Below are positions 1 through 5,978 of a stretch of DNA of 26,313 nt, piece by piece. Numbering within the stretch: the stretch's first letter is position 1; each line of letters starts with the position of its first letter. Below the pieces are notes generated by a model. That model did not search any database. It saw only the letters and a list, made by a program, of their open reading frames with translations, and was not told where the DNA came from. The position numbers and the translations under genes are program-made. Location: IMG/VR virus record IMGVR_UViG_3300001097_000028, positions 1-26,313 of that record, one strand, 5' to 3'. Origin of the DNA: a virus.

Positions 1-1
1 G

Positions 2-577
2 GCCAGCCGATGGTCGGGAACCGTGGCCGGCGGCGGGCGCGACGGCGAGGCGCAGCGGCTGCGGCGATCCATTGAGGGGATCGTGCGGGCGCAGACGGCG
101 CACACGGTCAACCGAACACGGCTAAGGCTGGCCGACGTGTATCGACCGGGAGCGGGCGGGACCACCACGCCGCCCACGTCGGGAAACGTACCGCCGGCGG
201 TAACCGTTGCCACGCCGCCGGTGGTGCTTGACCGGGCGATACACGTTTCGGTGCTCGACGGGCGAACGTCGCGGATCTGCTTGGCGCGGGCGGGCCGGGT
301 CTACGTCCTGCCGATGAAGCTGATCGACGTACCGCCTTTGCACCCGAGTTGTAGGAGTCGTGTCTGGGCGCTTAAGCAAGGCCAGGCCCCGCCCAACATC
401 CCCACCGGCGCGGAGTGGCTGCGCCGCCAGTCGCCGGCCCGGCAGGATGAGATTCTCGGTCCGACCGTGGGCGAATTATTCCGCAGCGGAGATATCGAAT
501 TGCCCGACCTGATCGGACCCGACCTGAAGCCCCTGACCCTTGACGAATTGCGGAGGCGACGACGTGATCAGCAATAA
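2..577 (+). CDS. MuF-type head morphogenesis protein (3' part, 5' end outside window)
   Basis: The frame is open from base 2, so this is the C-terminal part of a gene whose start lies upstream; a GTG at 23 is only an internal candidate. The visible protein has the MuF C-terminal signature: VLDGRTSRIC, then a short loop and LHPSCRSRV, which is the family pattern of a conserved DERT-like motif followed by a PxHPxCRS motif. It then has the tail region EWLRRQSPARQDEILG and a segment resembling the family's conserved LFRSG. MuF-like proteins (phage Mu gpF, SPP1 gp7) are minor capsid proteins bound to the portal and often follow it. A portal gene just upstream is therefore expected but not seen. 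The last 14 bases overlap the next gene's start. The family call is firm; the full length is unknown. Confidence 0.85.
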   Translation, partial: ASRWSGTVAGGGRDGEAQRLRRSIEGIVRAQTAHTVNRTRLRLADVYRPGAGGTTTPPTSGNVPPAVTVATPPVVLDRAIHVSVLDGRTSRICLARAGRVYVLPMKLIDVPPLHPSCRSRVWALKQGQAPPNIPTGAEWLRRQSPARQDEILGPTVGELFRSGDIELPDLIGPDLKPLTLDELRRRRRDQQ

Positions 578-761
578 ACAACGTGACGACGCGACGCCCG
601 AACAGATCGCGGCCCGCTACGGCGTGAGTGATGAAACCGTGCGGCGGATGCTGCGTGAGAAAAAGATACCCGGCGTGAAGCTCGGCGCGGTCTGGCGGTG
701 CAATCCGGTGCAGGTGCATGAGGCGCTGGTAATGTCGAACGTGACGCCGAAAAAGCGTTGA
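564..761 (+). CDS. small HTH protein, excisionase/MerR-like (HTH_17 type)
   Basis: A 65-aa protein that is essentially one DNA-binding domain: TPEQIAARYGVSDETVRRML is the helix-turn-helix and IPGVKLGAVWRCNPVQV is the following wing with the conserved Gly and Trp-Arg of excisionase-family HTH_17 proteins. The GTG at 564 is chosen because a GGAGG Shine-Dalgarno sits at 552-556 with 7-nt spacing; an upstream in-frame TTG at 540 lacks this. The gene overlaps the MuF gene by 14 nt, so it is probably translated from the head operon. Its TGA stop overlaps the -35 box of the next gene's promoter. It could be a small regulator or an excisionase-like accessory. There is no recombinase in view to support excision. 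The domain call is good; the biological role is unknown. Confidence 0.7.
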   Translation: MISNKQRDDATPEQIAARYGVSDETVRRMLREKKIPGVKLGAVWRCNPVQVHEALVMSNVTPKKR

Positions 762-786
762 CGGATTTGCGGTGTTCTGGTAAAAT
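758..786 (+). promoter_or_regulatory. strong sigma70-type promoter of the XRE-sigma4 gene
   Basis: TTGACG (758-763) and TAAAAT (781-786) are separated by exactly 17 nt, and TGG directly precedes the -10, giving an extended -10 (TGn) element. The predicted start of transcription is about 792-794. The -35 overlaps the TGA stop of the HTH gene. It reads towards the gene at 897 and the predicted start coincides with the first base of the interleaved inverted repeats. This is sequence inference only. Confidence 0.75.
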
Positions 787-792
787 GATCGC

Positions 793-879
793 GTCAAACA
801 CCGGTTCCCCCTAAGAACCTAATACGCTACCGCCCCCACGTTCACCTCTCCCGGTGTTTGACAACGTGTGGGCGGTAGC
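793..879 (+). ncRNA. structured leader: two interleaved inverted repeats (pseudoknot topology)
   Basis: Two pairs of complementary arms alternate. Arm A1 793-804 (GTCAAACACCGG) is perfectly complementary over 12 bp to A2 851-862. Arm B1 826-842 (GCTACCGCCCCCACGTT) is complementary at 16 of 17 positions to B2 863-879, the only mismatch being C836/T869. The order A1-B1-A2-B2 shares no bases between arms and is that of an H-type pseudoknot. The connecting loops are 21, 8 and 0 nt, and A2 and B2 abut. A1 begins at the predicted transcription start, and B2 ends 3 nt before the GGAG Shine-Dalgarno of the downstream gene. It may be a cis-acting 5' UTR element, a separate small RNA, or a DNA-level operator. 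I do not recognise it as a known class. Confidence 0.65.
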
Positions 880-896
880 AATGGAGTCAACCCATT

Positions 897-1559
897 ATGA
901 AAGTCAGGGCGACAATGAGACTGCGCAACGAAGTCATGCTTCGGGCGCGGGAAAAGAAGGGCCTCACCCAAAAGCAATTAGCTTCGATTGTTGATTCAAA
1001 CGTAGGTACGATTGGCGAAATTGAGAGATTTGATTACACATATCCCCACACATTGGAGGTGGCCGCCCGCGTGGCCGGTGCTTTAGAAATAGAATTAAAT
1101 CAAGTTGTGGACGAGTCTTTGCTTGGCGAAGCATTGCAGTCATCGTTCGACAGGATCGTAGATATTGAGCTGGCGATGATTGGCTCCGACACCACGAGCC
1201 AAAAGACAATCGAATTGAATCCCTTAGACTTGTTGAGTGACAAAGAAACATCAGATCGTTTGTTTGGATCTTTAAGCGACTTAACTTCTACGGAAAGGGA
1301 AGTCATTAAGATGAGGACTGGCATAGGGGATGCCGGCAGGATTCCCTATACTTACGAAGAATGCGGGAGAATCTTCAAGGTGACAAGAGAAAGGGTGAGG
1401 CAGGTAGAAGCTGAGGGCATGAGAAAGTTAAGAAATTCCGATGTTTTAAGGGGACTCGATGGAGATTGCCCCGAGCCCCCGCGGAAAAGGCAACGCGTTA
1501 TAGACGTATCTCACCTTACCTCTGAGCGGAAAAAGGCGAAAACGCCCGCCCTCCGCTAA
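897..1559 (+). CDS. XRE-type HTH fused to sigma70 region 4 (regulator without sigma region 2)
   Basis: A 220-aa protein. Residues about 8-70 form an XRE/HTH_3 domain (LTQKQLASIVDSNVGTIGEIE, then a helical region ending GALEIELNQV). Residues about 128-180 are sigma70 region 4: the LTSTEREVIKMR start, the G-I-G turn, YTYEECGRIF, and the recognition helix VTRERVRQVEAEGMRKLR (162-179), which is nearly the housekeeping-sigma -35-reading helix. The middle (about 75-125) and the basic C-tail are not recognised. No region 2 is present, so it should not melt a -10 by itself. ATG 897 follows GGAG at 883-886. The gene is A+T-richer than its neighbours and has its own promoter and terminator, as phage morons do. 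It is likely a transcription regulator, possibly of late genes or of its own promoter; that role is inference. Confidence 0.8.
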   Translation: MKVRATMRLRNEVMLRAREKKGLTQKQLASIVDSNVGTIGEIERFDYTYPHTLEVAARVAGALEIELNQVVDESLLGEALQSSFDRIVDIELAMIGSDTTSQKTIELNPLDLLSDKETSDRLFGSLSDLTSTEREVIKMRTGIGDAGRIPYTYEECGRIFKVTRERVRQVEAEGMRKLRNSDVLRGLDGDCPEPPRKRQRVIDVSHLTSERKKAKTPALR

Positions 1560-1583
1560 GGCTTATGGCTCGACGAATCTCGC

Positions 1584-1612
1584 AAGCCCACGATTAAACC
1601 CGTGGGCTTTTT
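1584..1612 (+). terminator. rho-independent terminator after the XRE-sigma4 gene
   Basis: A perfect 9-bp stem AAGCCCACG (1584-1592) / CGTGGGCTT (1601-1609) with an 8-nt loop, followed by a T run to 1612. It lies 24 nt after the stop codon at 1559 and closes the cassette that starts at the 758-786 promoter. Confidence 0.85.
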
Positions 1613-1704
1613 AATGCGCCTAGCGGCCACCCTACGCGCCCACACGCACGATAACCACGGTAAGGCTATAGCGTTACCCGCTTTTATCCCGTATTGATAG
1701 GGTA
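1613..1704. other. 92-bp intergenic gap before the protease gene
   Basis: No gene is seen here. It should hold the start signals for the whole head/tail operon if the terminator at 1584-1612 is efficient, yet I see no convincing -35/-10 pair; TATAGC at 1667-1672 has no partner. TACCC (1675-1679) and GGGTA (1700-1704) form a short inverted repeat around the start region, which is too short to weigh heavily. Confidence 0.4.
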
Positions 1705-2793
1705 GTGAATCTTCCCGAGAACATTGCGGTTTACCTGCCCGGCGAGTTATCGCTCTCCGGCGACCAGTACACGCGCGATAGCGACGTGCCGCGCCAGCTC
1801 TACGATAAGGACCTGCTCCGCATCGGCGAGTTCCGGGCCGAGGACGGCACCACCTACACCATCGACGACCAGTCCCTTTCCGCGATTGCGAATTCGACCA
1901 ACGCCTACATCGCGGCCGGGCACGAGTCTTACCTGCTCGACGCGGAGCATCCGACCACGGACGGCAAGACGCCCACCCCCAGTGAAATGAGCCGGGGCAA
2001 CCTGCTGAGTGTTTCGCGGGTCGGCGACCGGCTACGCGGGCGGTTCGAGGCGGTCGGCCACGACGCCATCGCGGCCGCCGCGCGGATGAACGTGAGCATC
2101 GGGGCAAGAAAAGATCGTATCGGCAGCGATAGCAAAGCCTACCCCTACGCCATTGACCACACCGTCTTGACCACCCGGCCCGTCGTGAGCGGCCTCGGCC
2201 GGTTCGAGGCCATCGCCGCGTCTAATCCCGGCCACACCTTACTTACGCACCAGGAACAAACCATGAGCATTGACCTAAAGAAACTCGCCGAGTCCACCGG
2301 CATCAAAGACGAACTGACCGCCGATAACGCGGTCGAGCAAGTCTCGCTGGCGTTCTCCAACCAAAACAAAGCGGTGCAAGACCTGATCGCCGAGCGCGAC
2401 CGGCTCAAGGCCGAGGCTGACAAGCCGGATTCTCTGGCGCTTTCCAACGGCGACCGTGGCGCAGGCATCCGCACCGGGCAGGCCGCCGCCGATAAAGCGG
2501 TATCGCACGGTAAATGCACCCGCGCCCTTGCCAGTGCCATGTTTGAAAAGCTTCAGGGCAACGACGACTTCCTCCGGTTCAGCAATGAGGGCCGCGGCCC
2601 GAACCTGATCGAGGACGTGTTCGGCCTGATGGACAAACATAACGATGCGGCGGCGATGGATTCACTGACGAGCCAGCAAAAAGGAGACGGCGTTGTGACT
2701 CTCTCCAACGAAAAAGCCAAAACGCAGCGATCCGCCGAGCGTGAAGAAGATTCTTCCGACGTGGACGGCTACATCGGAAAAAGCGGCAAGTAA
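1705..2793 (+). CDS. Mu gpI-like head maturation protease with scaffold C-terminus
   Basis: A 362-aa protein in the position and with the layout of phage Mu gpI-type proteases. The N-terminal about 185 residues are the protease region, with AEHP (His82), MNVSIGA (Ser131) and the DHTVLTTRPVVSGLGRF block (about 151-167) matching the family's conserved end of the protease domain. His82 and Ser131 are candidate catalytic residues, not proven. Residues about 187-362 are charged, helical and scaffold-like. The start is GTG 1705; AGGG at 1699-1702 is too close to be a good Shine-Dalgarno, so the start is uncertain, but a stop at 1669-1671 limits it upstream. An internal ATG at 2263 probably makes a separate scaffold. 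It is followed directly by decoration and capsid genes, as expected. Confidence 0.8.
   Translation: MNLPENIAVYLPGELSLSGDQYTRDSDVPRQLYDKDLLRIGEFRAEDGTTYTIDDQSLSAIANSTNAYIAAGHESYLLDAEHPTTDGKTPTPSEMSRGNLLSVSRVGDRLRGRFEAVGHDAIAAAARMNVSIGARKDRIGSDSKAYPYAIDHTVLTTRPVVSGLGRFEAIAASNPGHTLLTHQEQTMSIDLKKLAESTGIKDELTADNAVEQVSLAFSNQNKAVQDLIAERDRLKAEADKPDSLALSNGDRGAGIRTGQAAADKAVSHGKCTRALASAMFEKLQGNDDFLRFSNEGRGPNLIEDVFGLMDKHNDAAAMDSLTSQQKGDGVVTLSNEKAKTQRSAEREEDSSDVDGYIGKSGK
2263..2793 (+). CDS. internal in-frame start: scaffold protein (Mu gpZ-like arrangement)
   Basis: ATG 2263 is in frame with the protease gene and is preceded by AGGA (2252-2255) at 7-nt spacing, a better ribosome site than that of the full-length protein. 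The product would be 176 aa, beginning MSIDLKKLAE, lysine/glutamate-rich and predicted mostly helical, with a probable coiled coil around ALSNQNKAVQDLIAERDRLKAEA. In Mu and lambda, a scaffold is made from an internal start inside the protease gene (gpZ in gpI, Nu3 in C). The same logic fits here. Expression of the short product is inferred from the start signal only. Confidence 0.6.
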   Translation: MSIDLKKLAESTGIKDELTADNAVEQVSLAFSNQNKAVQDLIAERDRLKAEADKPDSLALSNGDRGAGIRTGQAAADKAVSHGKCTRALASAMFEKLQGNDDFLRFSNEGRGPNLIEDVFGLMDKHNDAAAMDSLTSQQKGDGVVTLSNEKAKTQRSAEREEDSSDVDGYIGKSGK

Positions 2794-2826
2794 TCATCAA
2801 CGCAACCTCTATCCCGGAATAAAACC

Positions 2827-3288
2827 ATGAGCAGCTTTGGACGAACAGAAATCGGTAACACGGGGCGGCACACCGGCATCAGCGCCGACGGCAAGCCCGA
2901 ATGGAAATCAGGCGGCCTCACCATTGACTGGTCAACCGTCGATGCGAAGTCTACCGAGACTACGCTTTCCGATGGCTCAACGGTCAAGTCAGGCGAAAAG
3001 GTTCTCCGCTACGGAACCATTCTCGCCAAAATTACCGCCAGCGGTAAGTACGGACCCGCCGATACCGGCGCTGTCGATGGACGCCAAACGCTGACCCTCG
3101 GCGATGTCTATCTGGTTGACCGGACACTGTTCTTCAGCGATCCGGGCAGCGAGCAGGCCGGCGCAATCGAAGGCGGCCGGGTTTACACCGGTCGGCTCGC
3201 GGCCGGAACCACCGTTGACGGCTACATCCAGCCCACCCTTGCAAACACACTGGCGGCATTGCCCCGCGTAACTCCGGTAAAGGACTAA
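2827..3288 (+). CDS. head decoration protein (lambda gpD-like family)
   Basis: A 153-aa protein between protease/scaffold and capsid. The region GEKVLRYGTILAKITASGKY followed by D-GRQTLTLGDVYLVDRTL is the typical core of lambda-D/HDPD head decoration proteins, where a beta-tulip domain trims the capsid three-fold axes and stabilises the packed head. Length is somewhat above lambda gpD (about 110 aa), the extra residues being N-terminal. ATG 2827 is the first start after the protease stop (34-nt gap); the ribosome site is weak. It is probably co-transcribed with the capsid gene 4 nt downstream. The family call rests on motif resemblance and position. Confidence 0.75.
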   Translation: MSSFGRTEIGNTGRHTGISADGKPEWKSGGLTIDWSTVDAKSTETTLSDGSTVKSGEKVLRYGTILAKITASGKYGPADTGAVDGRQTLTLGDVYLVDRTLFFSDPGSEQAGAIEGGRVYTGRLAAGTTVDGYIQPTLANTLAALPRVTPVKD

Positions 3289-3292
3289 TTCA

Positions 3293-4399
3293 ATGAGCAC
3301 TCTTTCTGCCCTTAATCAATTTCGGCTTCAGTCGGTCATGGACGACCTGCGGGATAAGCGAGAGCTTCCCGCAACGCTTCGATTCCTCAATCGCACCCCA
3401 TCCGTGGATGCGATGGACGAGGAAATCATGGCGTTTGTCAGCGAGAACGTGATTGCCGCCGACATCCTGCCGGATGACGCGACCGCACGGGTCTACGGCG
3501 GTCAGGAAATCCGTCTGGAGCTAACCAAGCTGCCGAACATCAAGCGCGGCTATGCGATGAATCAGGCCATGCTTAACCTGTTGTCGCGTCTATCGCAGTC
3601 CGCGGGGACGACCGACGATCAGGGCCTACTTCGCAATCGCCGGGTTCAGATTCTGGACGGGCTTTTGCTCGGCGTTCGGATGACGATGGAGCGGATGATT
3701 ATCGGCTCAGCGCTGGACTCGCTGACCTACGACCACAACGGCCAGCAATTCGACGTGGGGTTCAACACCCCTAGCGACCTGAAGGTCACCGCGGGCACCC
3801 CGTGGTCTGATTCGGCCACGGCCACCCCGATCAGCGATATCCAAACGCTACAATCGACCGCACGCGAGAAATACGGCGTGGGCTTTGACCGGCTCACCAT
3901 GACCAGCGTGGCGTTCCGCGAGATGATCGCAACCGCCGAGTTCCGCGATAAGGCTACGCTTTACAGCCAGCTGGTTCTGCCGTCGGCGGGCAACTTCCCG
4001 ACCAGCGACACCGCCATGATGAATGTCCTGGCTGGTCGAATCCTCGGGATGTCGATTGAGATTTACGACGAAAAATATTGGACCGAAACCAACGCGGGGG
4101 CGGAAGTTGCGACCAACTTTGTTCCGACGACCCACGTGATTCTGACTTCTACCGCCAACGATAACAACGCGGGCGCGATGGACTTCGCCAACGCGGTGGT
4201 TACCGAAACGATTGTCGGCCAGATGCTTCAGGAAACCAACGGCAACGGTCAGATCCTCGGTGGCTTTGGTGCCGCCCGGCGTGGGCCGGTGGCTTACGCC
4301 GAGGGCAGCCTGAACCCCGCTAATCTTTCGTTGTGGGCGGTTGCCCGCGGCTTCCCCCGAAAGAAATTGCGGTCCTACTCCGCTTACCTCGTTATCTAA
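3293..4399 (+). CDS. major capsid protein (lambda gpE-type, HK97 fold)
   Basis: A 368-aa protein, close to the lambda gpE family length (about 340 aa). It has the family's N-terminal arm and E-loop region (SENVIAADILPDDATARVYG), a central long helix region (RVQILDGLLLGVRMTMERMI), the A-domain stretch YGVGFDRLTMTSVAFREM, and GRILGMSIEIYDEKYW. It ends with an F-P-R-K-rich tail, LWAVARGFPRKK. ATG 3293 has AAGGA at 3281-3285 inside the end of the previous gene. It would assemble the icosahedral shell around the scaffold made from 2263-2793. Phage capsid identity is firm; exact subfamily is judged from motif style. Confidence 0.85.
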   Translation: MSTLSALNQFRLQSVMDDLRDKRELPATLRFLNRTPSVDAMDEEIMAFVSENVIAADILPDDATARVYGGQEIRLELTKLPNIKRGYAMNQAMLNLLSRLSQSAGTTDDQGLLRNRRVQILDGLLLGVRMTMERMIIGSALDSLTYDHNGQQFDVGFNTPSDLKVTAGTPWSDSATATPISDIQTLQSTAREKYGVGFDRLTMTSVAFREMIATAEFRDKATLYSQLVLPSAGNFPTSDTAMMNVLAGRILGMSIEIYDEKYWTETNAGAEVATNFVPTTHVILTSTANDNNAGAMDFANAVVTETIVGQMLQETNGNGQILGGFGAARRGPVAYAEGSLNPANLSLWAVARGFPRKKLRSYSAYLVI

Positions 4400-4412
4400 A
4401 AGGATTTGAACC

Positions 4413-4622
4413 ATGAGCGATCAGAAAATCTCTAAAAGCGATGCCGAAAAAGTCATCAAGTCAGGCGGTTCGGTTATTTGGGAGGGTCGAGTCGTTAGCA
4501 CGATCGAGGGCCTAAGCGAATCCCCCGAAGATCAGGGCGCAGCCCCGAAGTACGAAAAGCCGACCGACGAATCGCAAGATACCGGCTCGGTGCAGGCCGA
4601 CACCAAAGCGAAAAAGAAGTGA
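4413..4622 (+). CDS. small hydrophilic protein after capsid gene
   Basis: A 69-aa protein starting at ATG 4413 with AGGA (4401-4404) at 8-nt spacing. The N-terminal part (SKSDAEKVIKSGGSVIWEGRVV) looks like a compact alpha-beta unit; the C-terminal half is acidic, then ends in KAKKK and is probably disordered. Small genes at this place in lambdoid head operons often encode head-completion or accessory head proteins, but nothing in the sequence identifies it. It ends 6 nt before the next gene and is surely part of the head operon. Confidence 0.65.
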   Translation: MSDQKISKSDAEKVIKSGGSVIWEGRVVSTIEGLSESPEDQGAAPKYEKPTDESQDTGSVQADTKAKKK

Positions 4623-4628
4623 TCGTTT

Positions 4629-5132
4629 ATGCCGCTGACCATCCGCACCATCCCCGAGGGCGACGGTAATTCGTACAACTCGCTGGCGGAGTTGGATACG
4701 GAGTTGGTTGACACGCGGCACGAAACGGCGTGGGAAGTCGAAACCGACACCCGGCTGAAAGAATCCGCAGCGATCCGGGCGAAGGATTACCTGGACGCGC
4801 GGTATCGGATCCGGGAGGATTGTCTAATCGGCAAAGTGAAGCTCGCTCATGCGTTGCTTTCGTCCTATGCGCTGGCGGGGTCGCTGGTGTTGGAGCCCGA
4901 ATCGTCCGAGACGGACACGGGGCAGGTGGTCAGCGAAAGCAAGAGCGTCGGGAGCCTGAGCAAGTCCGTCACCTACGCCCGAACCAAGCGCAGCGAGGCG
5001 GGGGCGAGCGGGCTTTACCGCCGGTTCCCGATCATCGACGGAATTTTGGCCGGGTGCCAAAGTGCCATCGGCGGGCGCGGCATGGTTGCCGTGCTGCCGC
5101 TGGTTGAATGCGGACGCGAGGTGTGGCGATGA
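4629..5132 (+). CDS. head-tail connector, DnaT-like (DnaT_2) family
   Basis: A 167-aa protein with the layout of the phage DnaT_2-type family, usually annotated as DnaT-like ssDNA-binding but found at the head-tail joint: an opening G-NSYNSLAELDTEL segment, then RLKESAAIRAKDYLDARYR, a helical middle (KLAHALLSSYALAG), and the terminal SLSKSVTYARTKR ... YRRFPIIDGILAG block. The second half is normally the ring-forming connector core. It sits directly after the head genes and shares ATGA (5129-5132) with the next gene, which supports a neck role rather than a replication role. The ribosome site at 4629 is weak. Confidence 0.65.
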   Translation: MPLTIRTIPEGDGNSYNSLAELDTELVDTRHETAWEVETDTRLKESAAIRAKDYLDARYRIREDCLIGKVKLAHALLSSYALAGSLVLEPESSETDTGQVVSESKSVGSLSKSVTYARTKRSEAGASGLYRRFPIIDGILAGCQSAIGGRGMVAVLPLVECGREVWR

Positions 5133-5542
5133 CCGATACCGCGTTCTTTGTTGAGTCGGCCCAGACCGCCCGTGAGTTGATCGACGACTTCGGCCGCGTC
5201 GAAACCGTAACGTTCCGCCGATCCAATGGCGCGGATGTTGCCGTAGGCGTTCCCGCCCCGATTGTCGAAACCACCCGCACCGCGAAGATTGCCGAGGATC
5301 AGTTGTCCGCCGCATCCGAGGATCAATTCGGGGCCGATATGCTCGCCAGTTCCGAGGGGCTGGTTTATGTGCTGGCCCTAGCCGACGATGGCGCTGAGGG
5401 CTTAGCCGGTTTTGAGTTGACCGCCGCCGATCGGTTCACACTCAACGGCCGAATCTGCCGAGTGATTGAGTCCAAGCCCGCCCGCGAGCCGGGCAACCCG
5501 CCGTTTATGTACGCCGCCGTTTATCGCGGGGGTGATTCGTGA
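5129..5542 (+). CDS. head-tail joining/neck protein
   Basis: A 137-aa protein from ATG 5129, which overlaps the previous stop as ATGA and has GAGGTG just upstream; an upstream GTG at 5108 would add seven residues and is less likely. The protein is beta-rich with segments VETVTFRRSNG, ADRFTLNGRICRVIESKPAREPGNPPFMYAAVYRG, resembling head-closure/stopper proteins that carry a small beta-barrel. Between the connector and the tail terminator a stopper is expected. The sequence itself is not a textbook match to a named family, so function comes mainly from position. Confidence 0.55.
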   Translation: MTDTAFFVESAQTARELIDDFGRVETVTFRRSNGADVAVGVPAPIVETTRTAKIAEDQLSAASEDQFGADMLASSEGLVYVLALADDGAEGLAGFELTAADRFTLNGRICRVIESKPAREPGNPPFMYAAVYRGGDS

Positions 5543-5964
5543 CCCTGGCTCAAGCAAAACAAGCAGCGCGGGATCATGCGGCCGATGCGTGGAACGGCTT
5601 TGACTGGCCGGGGATCGGCGTTGACGTGACCCCGACGCTTTACTGGCCGAACTCTAGCGGCGACCCCGACGGGCCGTATTACGGCGTGGGCGGGTTCGGA
5701 CCGCTCGGCGGTGGGCAGGTGTCGATGGGGATGACCGGCGACAATAAGCATCGTTTCGGTAAACAGATGGTGATTGATATTTTCACCCCGCTAGGCGTGG
5801 GCGAGCGGCAAGGCGATATGGTCGGCGAAGCGTTGGTGGAGGCGTTCCGCGATCCGCCACGCGGCGTTTCTGTTGATCGCGGTTATGTGACCGAGGCCGG
5901 CAACAACGACGGGCGATACCAGCACTCATTTATTCTGACTTTTGATTACGAAGACCACGGCTAA
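5539..5964 (+). CDS. tail terminator / tail completion protein
   Basis: A 141-aa protein starting at GTG 5539 in a GTGA overlap with the previous stop. It has an N-terminal helix, the aromatic strand TPTLYWPNSSGDPDGPYYGVG, then KQMVIDIFTPLGVGERQGDMVGEALVEAF and a C-terminal strand, QHSFILTFDYE. This strand-helix-strand plan with a final beta strand is that of tail terminators (lambda gpU, HK97 gp10-neighbour proteins), which cap the tail tube and bind the head. The gene directly precedes the tail tube gene, as is usual. Confidence 0.65.
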   Translation: MTLAQAKQAARDHAADAWNGFDWPGIGVDVTPTLYWPNSSGDPDGPYYGVGGFGPLGGGQVSMGMTGDNKHRFGKQMVIDIFTPLGVGERQGDMVGEALVEAFRDPPRGVSVDRGYVTEAGNNDGRYQHSFILTFDYEDHG

Positions 5965-5972
5965 AGCGAGAA
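5961..5972 (+). repeat. 12-bp element CTAAAGCGAGAA, copy 1 (tube gene start)
   Basis: CTAAAGCGAGAA spans the stop codon of the tail terminator gene and the ribosome-binding region of the tail tube gene. The same 12 bases recur at 7460-7471 before the chaperone gene, again including the upstream TAA. GCGAGAA is a probable Shine-Dalgarno substitute. Confidence 0.5.
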
Positions 5973-5978
5973 CCAAAC

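Noticed and set aside
540-563. TTG 540 as start of the small HTH gene
   Set aside because: GTG 564 has GGAGG at ideal distance while TTG 540 has no ribosome site.
793-879. Leader as a simple terminator or attenuator
   Set aside because: Neither helix is followed by a T run before the start codon, and the arms are crossed rather than competing for the same bases.
793-879. HDV-like ribozyme
   Set aside because: The crossed-arm order is similar, but there is no P3-type hairpin between B1 and A2 (only 8 nt) and no P4 position (0 nt between A2 and B2).
1556-2107. 183-aa minus-strand ORF crossing the terminator
   Set aside because: It runs antisense through the terminator and the protease gene, is extremely Arg/Trp-rich, and has no recognisable domain.
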